Positions 27,446 to 36,910 of a stretch of 64,000 nucleotides of DNA are shown in pieces (position 1 is the first letter of the stretch; every line of letters starts with the position of its first letter). Position numbers and translations under genes: made by a program. The DNA comes from Candidatus Aminicenantota bacterium (lineage in GTDB: Bacteria; Acidobacteriota; Aminicenantia; Aminicenantales; Saccharicenantaceae): NCBI GenBank assembly GCA_014360005.1, contig JACIYI010000005.1, positions 62,001 through 126,000 on the forward strand, written 5' to 3'. The notes under the pieces were generated by a model. The model ran no database searches. It was not told where the DNA came from and saw only the letters and a program-made list of their open reading frames with translations.

Positions 27446-29581
27446 TCAGTAAATTGGTTTCAAACCCATCACATAAAACATAAAGGCATACTTATCGGTC
27501 AGCTCGTCAAGGGCCTTGGTGATGTTGCTGGAGCCGTGCCCGGAGCGGGTCTCGATGCGGATCAGAACCGGTTTCGAGCAAGCCTGTTTTTCCTGCAGCG
27601 TAGCCGCAAACTTGAAGGAATGGGCCGGCACCACCCGGTCATCATGGTCGGCCGTGGTCACCATGGTAGCCGGGTAGCAGACTCCATCCCTGAGATTATG
27701 CAGCGGGGAATATTGGTATAGATAGCGGAATTGCTCTTCCTTATCGCTGGAGCCGTATTCCACCACCCAACCCCAGCCGACGGTAAACTTGTGATAGCGC
27801 AGCATATCCATGACGCCAACCGCCGGGAAAGCCACACTAAACAGCTCCGGCCTCTGGGTCATGACCGCGCCCACCAGCAGACCGCCGTTGGAGGCCCCGG
27901 AAATGGCCAGGTATCGGGGCGAGGTGTGCTTTTCCTGAATTAAATATTCAGCCGCGGCGATGAAATCATCAAAAACATTCTGCTTGTTCTCCAGCATCCC
28001 GGCCCGGTGCCATTTTTCGCCGTATTCTCCCCCGCCCCTCAGGTTGGGCTGAGCAAACACTCCGCCGTTCTCCAGGATTATCACCAGGGCCGGGTTGAAA
28101 GCCGGAGTCAGGCTGATGTTAAAGCCGCCGTAAGCCGTCAGGTAAGCCGGGTTCTGGCCATCCAGCGCCAGTCCCCTTTTATGGACGATGAACATCGGCA
28201 CCCGGGTCCCGTCCTTGCTGTTATAGAAAACCTGCTTGACCTCAAAATCTTCCGGGTTGAACTTGACTTCTTGCCGGCTGAAGATTTCCGACTGGCCGCT
28301 GTCCAGGTCGTACTTGTAGATGGTCGGGGGGTAGTTGAAAGACTGAAAAGTATAGAAAATAACCTTGTCATCCCTCCAGCCGCCAAACCCGGAAGCCGTG
28401 CCGATGGCTGGGAGCTCAATTTCCTTCAGGAGCTGGCCGTCGGTTCGGTACTGGTAAACCCTGGTTCGGGCGTCCTGGAGGTAGGCGGCAAAAAGGTAGC
28501 CACCGGCCGTGCTGGCCGCAGTCAGGACTTCTGGCTTCTCAGGCAGGATATCCTGCCAGTTTTCCCGGGCCGGTTTCTTCGGGTCGACCAGCACCAGGCG
28601 GAAATTGGGCGCTCCGATGTTGGTCCTGATGAGGAACCTGTCGCCCAGGTTATCGATGACCTCGCTGTCGTTGTCAAAACCGGGAATCAGGAGCTGGAAA
28701 TCCGATTTTTTGGCGGTCAGGTCTTTCCAGTGAAGTTCATTGCCCGAGGTCCCGGCTGAAATCTCCAGGATGGCATACTTCTGGTCTTCGGTCACTCCCA
28801 GGTTGAAATATCTCAACGGATTTTTCGGGTCCTGATAAACGACCACATCCTTCTCCTGCGGTTCACCCAGTTTATGGTAGAAGACTTTCTGGAATTCATT
28901 GCGGGCCCGCAGTTCTTCTCCTGGCGCCGGCTTATCATAACCGCTGTAGAAAAAACCGTCCTTATACCAGGCCGCCCCGGAGAACTTAACCCACCGAACC
29001 CGGTCCGGCAGCTCCTTCCTGGTGGCGATTTCCATCACTCTGATTTCCGACCAGTCCGACCCGGCTTCAGAGCGGTTGATAGCCACATAACGGAAATCCG
29101 GCGAAAAACCGGCCAGGCCGATCCTGACGGTGCCGTCGGGCGAAAGCTGGTTGGGGTCGATAAAAACCTCGGGCTGACCTTCCAGCCCCTTCTGAATGTA
29201 AATCACTGACTGGTTCTGCAGGCCGTCGTTCTTATAGAAGAAATAATATTCACCGGCCCGGATGGGCTGGCCCATCCTCGGATAGTTATAGATATCTTTA
29301 AGGCGCTGGCGGATTTTTTCCCGGTAAGGAATTTTCTCCAGGTAGGCGAAGGTCACCTTGTTCTGCTCTTCCACCCATTTTTTAGTCTCTTCGGAGTTGT
29401 CATCCTCCAGCCAGCGGTAGGGGTCGGCCACCCTGGTACCGAAATAATCATCCACCTGCTCCACTTTTTTTGTCAGGGGATAAGCTATTTTTTCTTCGGC
29501 TTTCCGGCAAGCGCCGACCGCTATGATTAAGATAAAAACACAGATAAAGGCCATCATGGTCATCATTTTTGTTCTTCTCAT
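27446..29581 (-). CDS. Prolyl oligopeptidase (S9A), probable lipoprotein
   Basis: About 711 residues from ATG 29581, chosen because GGAGG lies 6 bases upstream; an earlier GTG has no ribosome site. The leader MRRTKMMTMMAFICVFILII ends in VGAC, a lipobox, so the protein is probably lipid-anchored. The propeller domain starts after VADPYRWLEDDNSEETKKWV, typical of S9A. The triad is visible: Ser in AISGASNGG (about 564), Asp in ADHDDRVVP, His in RSGHGSS (about 682). The enzyme cleaves short peptides after proline. It faces an SSF symporter gene across a divergent promoter region. Confidence 0.93.
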   Translation of the reverse strand: MRRTKMMTMMAFICVFILIIAVGACRKAEEKIAYPLTKKVEQVDDYFGTRVADPYRWLEDDNSEETKKWVEEQNKVTFAYLEKIPYREKIRQRLKDIYNYPRMGQPIRAGEYYFFYKNDGLQNQSVIYIQKGLEGQPEVFIDPNQLSPDGTVRIGLAGFSPDFRYVAINRSEAGSDWSEIRVMEIATRKELPDRVRWVKFSGAAWYKDGFFYSGYDKPAPGEELRARNEFQKVFYHKLGEPQEKDVVVYQDPKNPLRYFNLGVTEDQKYAILEISAGTSGNELHWKDLTAKKSDFQLLIPGFDNDSEVIDNLGDRFLIRTNIGAPNFRLVLVDPKKPARENWQDILPEKPEVLTAASTAGGYLFAAYLQDARTRVYQYRTDGQLLKEIELPAIGTASGFGGWRDDKVIFYTFQSFNYPPTIYKYDLDSGQSEIFSRQEVKFNPEDFEVKQVFYNSKDGTRVPMFIVHKRGLALDGQNPAYLTAYGGFNISLTPAFNPALVIILENGGVFAQPNLRGGGEYGEKWHRAGMLENKQNVFDDFIAAAEYLIQEKHTSPRYLAISGASNGGLLVGAVMTQRPELFSVAFPAVGVMDMLRYHKFTVGWGWVVEYGSSDKEEQFRYLYQYSPLHNLRDGVCYPATMVTTADHDDRVVPAHSFKFAATLQEKQACSKPVLIRIETRSGHGSSNITKALDELTDKYAFMFYVMGLKPIY

Positions 29582-29601
29582 CCAGAGCCTCCAGTCAACG
29601 T

Positions 29602-29629
29602 ATTTTAAGCTCACTAATTAATAACACAA
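29602..29629 (-). promoter_or_regulatory. Candidate promoter of the prolyl oligopeptidase gene
   Basis: On the minus strand TTGTGT (29629-29624) and TAAAAT (29607-29602) are 16 bases apart. Initiation would fall just before the GGAGG of the gene. Confidence 0.4.
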
Positions 29630-29669
29630 ATAGTTCCGTAGCGCCAGATTAATTTCACCGGAAAAAAAA

Positions 29670-29698
29670 TTGCGGATGAATCCGGCCTGTGGTATTTT
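29670..29698 (+). promoter_or_regulatory. Candidate promoter of the small-peptide/symporter operon
   Basis: TTGCGG (29670-29675) and TATTTT (29693-29698) with a 17-base spacer. The small peptide gene begins at 29721 behind AAGGAGGTG. Confidence 0.4.
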
Positions 29699-29720
29699 AT
29701 GCCATCTGAAGGAGGTGGCC

Positions 29721-29813
29721 ATGCTGTCAACCATCTTTGGTCTGTTCCTCATGCCGGCCATGATAATAATCCTGGCTCTGCTTCTGGCCCTGAGAAAAGG
29801 AGGCCAGAGATGA
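29721..29813 (+). CDS. 30-residue single-helix membrane peptide coupled to an SSF symporter
   Basis: A short gene encoding MLSTIFGLFLMPAMIIILAL followed by LLALRKGGQR: one hydrophobic helix with a basic C-terminus. It has a strong ribosome site (AAGGAGGTG) and its TGA overlaps the ATG of the symporter gene (ATGA), the usual sign of translational coupling. Its own codons also contain the AAAGGAGG used by the symporter. Small accessory proteins of about 30-50 residues are known beside other SSF transporters. Function as a transporter subunit is inferred. Confidence 0.7.
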   Translation: MLSTIFGLFLMPAMIIILALLLALRKGGQR

Positions 29814-31297
29814 ATACCTTCGTTCTTCATACCAATCCCTGGGCCCTGGCAGCCTTTATCCTGTATGTGGCCATGATGATTTCGGTGGGCATTATCACGG
29901 CCCGATTCTCTTCCCGTGGCATCGGGGAATTTTTCCTGGGCGGCAGGAAGATGAAGTCATTCGTGGTAGCGCTGGCGGCCGTAACCTCAGGCCGCTCGGC
30001 CTGGCTGCTGATCGGGGTTTCAGGTATGGCCTTTACCCGCGGGGTTTCGGCGGTCTGGGCGGTCGTTGGTTACATTGTGGTGGAACTCTTTATGTTTATC
30101 TTTCCCGGTAAAAGGTTACGCTATTTTACCGGGAAGATGGGCGATATCACCATCCCCGATTACCTGGAATCCAGGTTCGAAGACCGCCGGCACCGATTAA
30201 GGCTGTTTGCCCTGATTCCGATTTTAATTTTCATGACTGCCTATGTGGCCGCCCAGTTCAACGCCGGCGGCAAGTCCCTGGCTGCCAGTTTTAATATGAC
30301 TCCGCTCCAGGGAATTCTGATAACTGCGGCCATCGTAATTTTTTATACAGTTCTGGGTGGCTTCATGGCCGTCTGCTGGACTGACACCCTGCAGGCCCTG
30401 TTCATGATTTTTGCCCTGATGATACTGCCGGTTATAGCCATAATTCATTTCGGCGGTCTAGGCCGGCTGTTCTCCGTGCTAAAAGATGTTTCCCCGGGTT
30501 ACCTGGACACCTTCGCCATCAGTTTTGGAGCCTGGCTGGGGTTTGTGGGCATCGGCTTCGGCTCTCCCGGAAATCCCCACATCTTAAATAAATACATGAG
30601 CATCGAGGAACCGGAGAAATTGAACCAGACAGGATTAATCGGCACCATCTGGAATGTGCTGATGGCCTGGGGAGCGATTTTTATCGGCCTGGCCGGCCGG
30701 GCTCTTTACCAGGACGTGGCCAATCTTCCGGGTAAGGACCCGGAAAATGTCTATCCTCTGCTCGGTTCCCAGCACCTTCATCCTTTCCTGTTCGGCCTGA
30801 CCATAGCAGCCATCTTTGCGGCCATTATGTCGACCGCTTCTTCCCAGCTGCTGGTGGCTTCATCGGCCGTCGTCCGCGATGCCTACCAGAAAATAATCGC
30901 CGGACACAAGCAGATTCCAGAAAAAAGGCTGGTATTAATCAGCCGGATTTTCACCCTGGTGGTGGCTCTGGTGGCGCTGCTCTTTGCCGCTTATGCCAAC
31001 AAGCTGGTCTTCTACCTGGTGCTTTTCGCCTGGGGCGGGCTGGGGGCAGCCTTCGGCCCGGCCGTTCTGCTTTCCCTTTATTGGAAAAAAATAACCAAGG
31101 CCGGAGTCATAGCCGGAATACTGGTGGGTTCTCTCACTGAAATAATCTGGTACCTGGTTCCTTCACTTAAGGCGATGGTGGCAGAGTGGGTGCCGGCCTT
31201 TATTCTGTCCTTCCTGGCGGTAGTCCTGGTCAGCCTGAAAACCAGGCCGCCCGAGCGGGTGGAAGAATACGTGCAATACATGAAAGGGCGCTACTGA
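29810..31297 (+). CDS. Sodium:solute symporter (SSF/PutP family)
   Basis: A 495-residue inner-membrane protein with about 13 helices. ATG 29810 follows AAAGGAGG. Recognisable SSF elements include TSGRSAWLLIGVSGMAFTRG (helix 2 region with Ser/Gly for Na+), GDITIPDYLESRFEDRRHRL, VLGGFMAVCWTDTLQALFM and AAIFAAIMSTASSQLLVASS, the sodium-binding Ser/Thr helix. PutP-type transporters import proline and similar solutes with Na+. The neighbouring prolyl oligopeptidase would fit a proline role, but that is context only. Confidence 0.9.
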   Translation: MNTFVLHTNPWALAAFILYVAMMISVGIITARFSSRGIGEFFLGGRKMKSFVVALAAVTSGRSAWLLIGVSGMAFTRGVSAVWAVVGYIVVELFMFIFPGKRLRYFTGKMGDITIPDYLESRFEDRRHRLRLFALIPILIFMTAYVAAQFNAGGKSLAASFNMTPLQGILITAAIVIFYTVLGGFMAVCWTDTLQALFMIFALMILPVIAIIHFGGLGRLFSVLKDVSPGYLDTFAISFGAWLGFVGIGFGSPGNPHILNKYMSIEEPEKLNQTGLIGTIWNVLMAWGAIFIGLAGRALYQDVANLPGKDPENVYPLLGSQHLHPFLFGLTIAAIFAAIMSTASSQLLVASSAVVRDAYQKIIAGHKQIPEKRLVLISRIFTLVVALVALLFAAYANKLVFYLVLFAWGGLGAAFGPAVLLSLYWKKITKAGVIAGILVGSLTEIIWYLVPSLKAMVAEWVPAFILSFLAVVLVSLKTRPPERVEEYVQYMKGRY

Positions 31298-31318
31298 GCC
31301 CGGAATTATCTTCAACGA

Positions 31319-31651
31319 ATGTTCTTTTTTATTGGTGGCATAACACATAAAATAAAAAAACTGGAACAAACGCCGGCGGTCTGCCCGCGATGCGGACTGA
31401 ATAGCTTCTATAGAGTTAGAATTGATCATTATCTACACCTATTTTTTATCCCCATCTTCCCCGTTAAAAAGGGCCGCCCCGGGCAGCTCTGCGAGAACTG
31501 CGGGCTGGAAATTCCGGCGGCGGGTTCAGTATCCTGGCCGCTGGCAAGCGGAGCATTTCCCGGAAATAAGAGACTTCGCTGTCCGGGCTGCGGTCGCCAG
31601 CTGGAGCCCGGTTTTCGCTTCTGCCCCTACTGCGGTCGGGCTTTAAACTGA
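31319..31651 (+). CDS. Zinc-ribbon protein
   Basis: A 110-residue protein with three CxxC pairs: VCPRCG, LCENCG and then CPGCG with a fourth pair FCPYCGRAL, giving two likely zinc ribbons joined by a hydrophobic segment (HYLHLFFIPIFPV). The last ribbon is of the double-zinc-ribbon type common at protein ends. No specific function can be assigned. It lies 21 bases after the symporter gene and 46 before the phosphofructokinase gene, so it may be part of either transcript. Confidence 0.7.
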   Translation: MFFFIGGITHKIKKLEQTPAVCPRCGLNSFYRVRIDHYLHLFFIPIFPVKKGRPGQLCENCGLEIPAAGSVSWPLASGAFPGNKRLRCPGCGRQLEPGFRFCPYCGRALN

Positions 31652-31697
31652 AACCCAATTCTGGTAATATCAACAACAATCGTTAACGGGTGAAAAG

Positions 31698-32654
31698 ATG
31701 CTTAGAAAAATCGCCGTAATCACCAGAGATTGCGCCGGGATTAACGCCACCCTTCGTTCCCTGGTCAGGACCGCAGCCGGGCACAATCTGGAAGTCCTGG
31801 GCGTCCTCAGGGGATACGATGGTCTGATTGACGGCCAGGTGCTGGCCCTCGACCGGAGGTCGGTCTCGGGTATCATCAACCTGGGTGGCACCATCCTGAA
31901 ATCAGCCCGTTCCGACAGATTCCTGACTGAAGCCGGTCAGCTCCAGGCTGTCAGGACCATCGAGGAGCGACAGATTGATGGCCTGGTCATAATCGGGGGG
32001 AATGGCTCACTCAGCGGCGCCCATCTTCTAGCCCGCAAATACGGAATCAGGGTTATGGGCATCCCGGCCACCATTGATAACGACGTCAACGGAGTGGATT
32101 TTTGCCTGGGAGCGGATACTGCCGTTAACGTGGCCCTGGACGCCCTGGATAAAATCCGGGACACGGCCACCAGCCTGGAAAGGATTTTTGTGGTCGAAGT
32201 CATGGGCCGCGACTGCGGTTACCTGGCCATGAAAGTGGCCCTGGCCGGGGGCTGCGAAGACGTGCTGTTGCCGGAGCAGGATTTTTCTCTGGAGGAAATC
32301 TGCTGCGAAATCCAGGCCGGCCAGGCCCGGGGCAAAGTCAGCTGGATATTGGTCGTGGCCGAGGGGAGGGCCAGGGCGGCTGAGGTAGCCACGGCCATTA
32401 CCAGGATGACCGGCCTGGAAACCAGGATAGCCGTCCTGGGTCACATTCAGCGGGGAGGCCGGCCGACTGCTTTCGACCGCATCCTGGCCGCCAAGCTGGG
32501 CCAGGCGGCCGTCGAAGCCCTACTTGCTGGTGAAACCGATAAGTGCGTCTCCCTCAAAGATGATAAAATAGAACTGGTGCCCCTGGAAATTGCTATACAA
32601 CCCAAGAAATTGCAGTTTGAAGCGGAGTACCGGCTGCTTAAGCTTTTATCCTGA
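31698..32654 (+). CDS. 6-phosphofructokinase family protein with altered nucleotide loop
   Basis: A 318-residue PfkA-type protein. The substrate site is canonical: PATIDNDVNG (catalytic Asp), SLERIFVVEVMGRDCGYLA (Arg and MGR) and GHIQRGG. The N-terminal phosphate loop, normally TSGGDAPGMNA, reads ITRDCAGINA, losing the double glycine. The Mg-nucleotide motif GGDGS is GGNGS, so the aspartate that coordinates Mg-ATP is asparagine, while the Gly typical of ATP-type enzymes is kept. It would phosphorylate fructose 6-phosphate, but donor use and activity are uncertain. The following giant activase gene is 32 bases downstream. Confidence 0.85.
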   Translation: MLRKIAVITRDCAGINATLRSLVRTAAGHNLEVLGVLRGYDGLIDGQVLALDRRSVSGIINLGGTILKSARSDRFLTEAGQLQAVRTIEERQIDGLVIIGGNGSLSGAHLLARKYGIRVMGIPATIDNDVNGVDFCLGADTAVNVALDALDKIRDTATSLERIFVVEVMGRDCGYLAMKVALAGGCEDVLLPEQDFSLEEICCEIQAGQARGKVSWILVVAEGRARAAEVATAITRMTGLETRIAVLGHIQRGGRPTAFDRILAAKLGQAAVEALLAGETDKCVSLKDDKIELVPLEIAIQPKKLQFEAEYRLLKLLS

Positions 32655-32686
32655 GATGAAATATTAAAAACTGGAGAGTCAAGAGC

Positions 32687-35600
32687 ATGGCCTTCCTGGC
32701 AGTCGGACTCGACCTCGGCCTCCAATCCATAAAACTGGCAGTTCTCGAACCGGACCGGCAACTCAGGCTGAGTGACAGCGAACCGGTCCGGGGGAATTTT
32801 CCCGCTGCCCTCAAAGCCATTTTCAGAAGGAACCTGGCCTCTTTCTCAGGGCTGGACCTCTTAATCGCAGTCACCGGAGCGGGCCGGAACAGCCTGGTTT
32901 TTCCCGAAACTGTCTTCAAAGTCAACGAGATTTCGGCCCTGGCCACCGGAACGGGTCTGATTTTTCCGAGGGCCAGGTCAGTTTTCGATATCGGAGCTGA
33001 AAGCGCCCGCTGGGTGGAATTCAAGGCCGCCAGCAGCGGGGAATTTTTCCCCGAAGTTATCGACTTCGCCCTGAACGAAAGATGCGCTGCCGGGACGGGA
33101 CTGTTCCTTGAACAGCAGGCTTACCGCCTGCGCCTGACGGTAGAAGAGTTTTCGGCCCTGGCCGCCCGGGCTAAAAAAGGCGCGGCCATCGCTGGACGCT
33201 GCAGCGTTTTCGCCAAATCGGACATGATCCATCTTCAGCAGAAAGGCACACCGGCTGAAGAAATCGCCTACGGAGTCTGCCTGGCTCTGGTCAGGTCGGT
33301 AAGCTCTTCCCTGCTCAAGGGAAAGCAAATTTCCTGGCCTCTGGTCCTGGCCGGAAATATTATTAAAAACGCCGGTGTGGTCAGGGCTTTCCAGGAAGTT
33401 CTGTCAGCCAGACCGGAAGAGATTCTTCAGTCTGAATTATCGCCATATCTTCCAGCCATCGGGGCCGCCGGACTGGTCCTCAGCCAGAGCCAGAAATTTC
33501 AAGCCACGGCCCTGGAGGAATTCCTGTCTGGAACCAGTCAGGCTGCCAGCCGCCGGTTTTCTGGCCTGAAGCCGCTGGGAGAGCTCCGCCCTTCTCCGCC
33601 TTCGGAACCGACGACCTGGATAAACTGTCCAGCCCGCGGCTTTCTGGGAATTGATATAGGTTCGGTCAGCACCAACCTGGTTCTGGTGGACGAGCAGTTC
33701 AACGTCCTGAGCGGAGTCTACCTGCCAACCAGGGGACGGCCTCTGGAAGTGCTGCGGGAAGGCCTGCTGGAACTGTTCTCCAGGTTCCCGGCCGGGCTGG
33801 AAATCCTGGGCATCGGCACTACCGGCAGCGGCCGCTACCTAGCTGGCCGTCTGTTAAGAGCCGATATCATCAAGAATGAAATCACCAGCCAGATGCGCAG
33901 TGCCTGCCATTATTTTCCAGAAGTTGACACCATTTTCGAAATTGGCGGACAGGATTCCAAATTCATTCAAGTGGAAAAAGGGAGGGTGGTGGATTTCAAC
34001 CTGAATAAGATCTGCGCCGCCGGGACTGGTTCCTTTCTGGAAGAACAGGCCGCTCAGATGGGTTTCCGAGTGGAAACTGATTTCGCCGTTCTGGCTTCGG
34101 CTTCCCGACATCCCTGCGACCTGGGCAGCCGCTGCACAGTTTTCATGGAGTCGGAACTCCTCAACGAGGCCTCCCGGGGGGAGCCGCTATCGGACCTGGT
34201 GGCCGGGCTGGCTTATTCCATCGCCCGGAATTACCTGGAAAAAGTGGTGGAAAGAAGACCCGTGGGTCAACACATTGTTTTCCAGGGCGGAGTGGCCTCT
34301 AACCAGGCCGTGGTCCGGGCTTTTTCCCTGCTCCTGGGAAAAGAGGTCAGGGTTCATCCTTACCACCGGATTTCAGGCGCCATCGGGGTGGCCCTGGAAG
34401 CCCGGGAGATGGTCAGGAAGGCCGGGAAGAAATCGCCTGGCCTGGCCGAAATCCGGGAGAAATTATTCCAATCTTTCCAGCTGACCGATTTTGAGTGCCG
34501 CCATTGTCCTAACCGCTGCCAGGTAATCGCAGTGGAATCAGGCCAAGAACGAGTTTATTTCGGCGATATCTGCGAACGCTACACCGCTGCTTCCCGCCTG
34601 GACCCGGCCGCTGATGATTTTCACAACCCACCGGCTTTCAGAAAAAAATTGCTGGAGGACCTGACTTCAGGCCAGACCGCCACCGGCCCGACGGTCGGGT
34701 TGCCGGCAGCTTCGGTTTTTCAAGAATTTCTTCCTTTCTGGATGATTTTCTTTTCCAGGCTCGGCTACCGGGCAAAAATCTCTCCTGAAACTAACCTGGA
34801 AATCATGGAGGCCGGCATCAAACTGCAGCCGGCTGAAACCTGCCTGCCGGTAAAGATTGCCCTCGGACACCTCAAGCTCCTACAGGACGACCCCGAAGTT
34901 GACCTGGTTTTCCTCCCAAGTCTGGTAGACCAGCATAGAATTAAGAACGATTCCTTCTATTTCTGCAATTACACTGAAAATCTGCCCCACATGATTCCTG
35001 AAGCGATCAGAGAAAAATTGCTGACGGCTGCGGTTTACCTGGAACCGGTCGAGGAAAGCCGGAAGTTGAGTCGGGAAAACCTGGCTGCTCTCCTCAAAGA
35101 ACCAGAAGAAAAAATAGCCCGGGCCTGGGCCGAAGCCTGGCAGGTTCAGGAAGAATTCGAGCGCCGGCTCTGGGAACAGGGGCGGCAGTTGTTAAAAAAG
35201 AGTTTCCAGGAGAAAAGACCGGTCTGGTTGATTTCCGGACGTCCTTACCTGCTGTATGACAATTTCCTCAACCTGAATTTCTGGAGCCATCTGGAAAAGC
35301 TGCAGCCTATAGCTCTACCGGCAGATTACCTGCCGCTTGAAGAAATGGTACTGGCCGAAGAAGTCCTCGAAAGTTCGGCCGTTCCTCCCTGGAGGTACCC
35401 CCAGAAAATGCTGAAGGCTGCGCTCTGGGCCAGCCGCCAGCCTGGAGTATACCCTGTTTTCCTCACCAATTACGGCTGCGGCCCCGATGCTTTCTGTCTT
35501 AAACAGCTTAAGAACCTGTTGCCGGGCCTCCCCCACCTGGTCCTGGAATTCGACGAACACCGGGGCGAAGCCGGGCTGATTACCAGGCTGGAAGCTTTTG

Positions 35601-36877
35601 CCGACGAGGTCAGCCAGCACCGGGCCGGGAGCCGGCCCGCGGCCAGATTGAAGAGAGTTGAAAATCCTGAGAACTGGCAGCCGGAAGAACTAAAAGACAT
35701 CCCATTCTTCCTGCCCTACTTTGCTGACCATGCCCGGGCTTTTGCCGGGGCTCTGAAAAAATCGGGCCTAAAGGCCGAGGTCCTGCCGCCACCCGACGAG
35801 CGCAGCCTGGAACTGGGAGAAAGATATTCTTCGGGCAAAGAATGCCACGCCTATTCTTTTCTTCTGGGAGACCTGCTGAAGCTGGCCCTGGATAGAAAAC
35901 CGGAAGGCCGGTTGATTTTCTTTTTCCCGGGCGCCCGTTATTCCTGTCTTCTGCAGCAATACGGCCCGGCCATGCGCCAGCTACTGCAGGAACTGGACCA
36001 CGACCGAATTCTGCTGTTAACACCGACTCTGGATTACTTCTGGAAATTAATCGGTTTTGAAGGACTGAAAAGCCTTTACCAGGGGCTGGTGGCTGTGGAC
36101 AACCTGGTCAGAATCGCCTGCCAGTTAAGACCGTACCAGGTCAACCGGGGTGAAGTTGACCAGTCCTTTCAGGAGGGCCTGATCTTGATTGAAGAAGGCC
36201 TGGCCACCGAGTCCCTGGCCGGGTCCCTGGCGAAAATCAGGAAGCGCTTCAGCCAGATAAAGGTCAGTCCGGAAGATAGACCGGTAATTGGAATTGCCGG
36301 CGATATTTATACCAGACAGAATTCCTTCGCCAACAACCGGCTCTTTGAGCAGCTGGAAGAACTCGGGGCTGAAGTCTGGCCCTCGCCTTTTCTGGTGGAT
36401 GAAATTGATTTTTCCTTCAGCCGCACCTTTTATCAAAAATTGTCGGAGGGTGACCTGCTGGAGACGCTAAAGTACGCCGGCCTCAACCTGGTCCGGGAAG
36501 TCAACCTGGCTCAGGTCAGGAAAAGACTGGAGTTTTCCGAGCTGAAATTGAAAGAGCCCCGCTTTGAAGAACTGCTCCGTTCCAGCCTGACTTACCTTAA
36601 CTATAATAATAACCAGACCCTTTTCCTCAACGTAGCCCGAATTATCGACTTCGCCCGTAAGGGAGCCGACGGCATCATCAATGTTATCTGCTTCAACTGC
36701 ATGCTGGGCACTGCCTCCGCCGCCATATCCCGGAGAATACAGAAGGATTTCGGAGATATTCCCCTGCCCACGCTAATTTACGGGGAAACAGAAACTGTTA
36801 GCACCAGGAGCCGGCTGGAAGCATTTATGGAACAGGTCAAGGCCCGGCACAAAAAAAAGAAAGGGACAAAGTCCTGA
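32687..36877 (+). CDS. Double acyl-CoA dehydratase activase, BcrAD/BadFG-HgdC family with DUF2229
   Basis: A 1396-residue cytosolic protein. Two ASKHA-type activase domains are in tandem: residues about 3-290 (GLDLGLQSIKLAV, FDIGAESARW, CAAGTGLFLEQQA) and about 320-590 (FLGIDIGSVSTNLVLVD, IFEIGGQDSKFIQ, CAAGTGSFLEEQA). Each has a cluster-binding cysteine region (GRCSVF and SRCTVF). A DUF2229 domain follows (about 660-900) and then a region like the HgdB dehydratase component (SSGKECHAYSF, NVICFNCMLGTASA). Family members use ATP to deliver a high-energy electron from a [4Fe-4S] cluster. This large fused form is widespread but of unknown substrate. The first domain departs from consensus (FDIGAES instead of EIGGQDS). 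Confidence 0.88.
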   Translation: MAFLAVGLDLGLQSIKLAVLEPDRQLRLSDSEPVRGNFPAALKAIFRRNLASFSGLDLLIAVTGAGRNSLVFPETVFKVNEISALATGTGLIFPRARSVFDIGAESARWVEFKAASSGEFFPEVIDFALNERCAAGTGLFLEQQAYRLRLTVEEFSALAARAKKGAAIAGRCSVFAKSDMIHLQQKGTPAEEIAYGVCLALVRSVSSSLLKGKQISWPLVLAGNIIKNAGVVRAFQEVLSARPEEILQSELSPYLPAIGAAGLVLSQSQKFQATALEEFLSGTSQAASRRFSGLKPLGELRPSPPSEPTTWINCPARGFLGIDIGSVSTNLVLVDEQFNVLSGVYLPTRGRPLEVLREGLLELFSRFPAGLEILGIGTTGSGRYLAGRLLRADIIKNEITSQMRSACHYFPEVDTIFEIGGQDSKFIQVEKGRVVDFNLNKICAAGTGSFLEEQAAQMGFRVETDFAVLASASRHPCDLGSRCTVFMESELLNEASRGEPLSDLVAGLAYSIARNYLEKVVERRPVGQHIVFQGGVASNQAVVRAFSLLLGKEVRVHPYHRISGAIGVALEAREMVRKAGKKSPGLAEIREKLFQSFQLTDFECRHCPNRCQVIAVESGQERVYFGDICERYTAASRLDPAADDFHNPPAFRKKLLEDLTSGQTATGPTVGLPAASVFQEFLPFWMIFFSRLGYRAKISPETNLEIMEAGIKLQPAETCLPVKIALGHLKLLQDDPEVDLVFLPSLVDQHRIKNDSFYFCNYTENLPHMIPEAIREKLLTAAVYLEPVEESRKLSRENLAALLKEPEEKIARAWAEAWQVQEEFERRLWEQGRQLLKKSFQEKRPVWLISGRPYLLYDNFLNLNFWSHLEKLQPIALPADYLPLEEMVLAEEVLESSAVPPWRYPQKMLKAALWASRQPGVYPVFLTNYGCGPDAFCLKQLKNLLPGLPHLVLEFDEHRGEAGLITRLEAFADEVSQHRAGSRPAARLKRVENPENWQPEELKDIPFFLPYFADHARAFAGALKKSGLKAEVLPPPDERSLELGERYSSGKECHAYSFLLGDLLKLALDRKPEGRLIFFFPGARYSCLLQQYGPAMRQLLQELDHDRILLLTPTLDYFWKLIGFEGLKSLYQGLVAVDNLVRIACQLRPYQVNRGEVDQSFQEGLILIEEGLATESLAGSLAKIRKRFSQIKVSPEDRPVIGIAGDIYTRQNSFANNRLFEQLEELGAEVWPSPFLVDEIDFSFSRTFYQKLSEGDLLETLKYAGLNLVREVNLAQVRKRLEFSELKLKEPRFEELLRSSLTYLNYNNNQTLFLNVARIIDFARKGADGIINVICFNCMLGTASAAISRRIQKDFGDIPLPTLIYGETETVSTRSRLEAFMEQVKARHKKKKGTKS

Positions 36878-36910
36878 GCTGCCAGGCGGTCTTCAAACCT
36901 CGGGATATTC

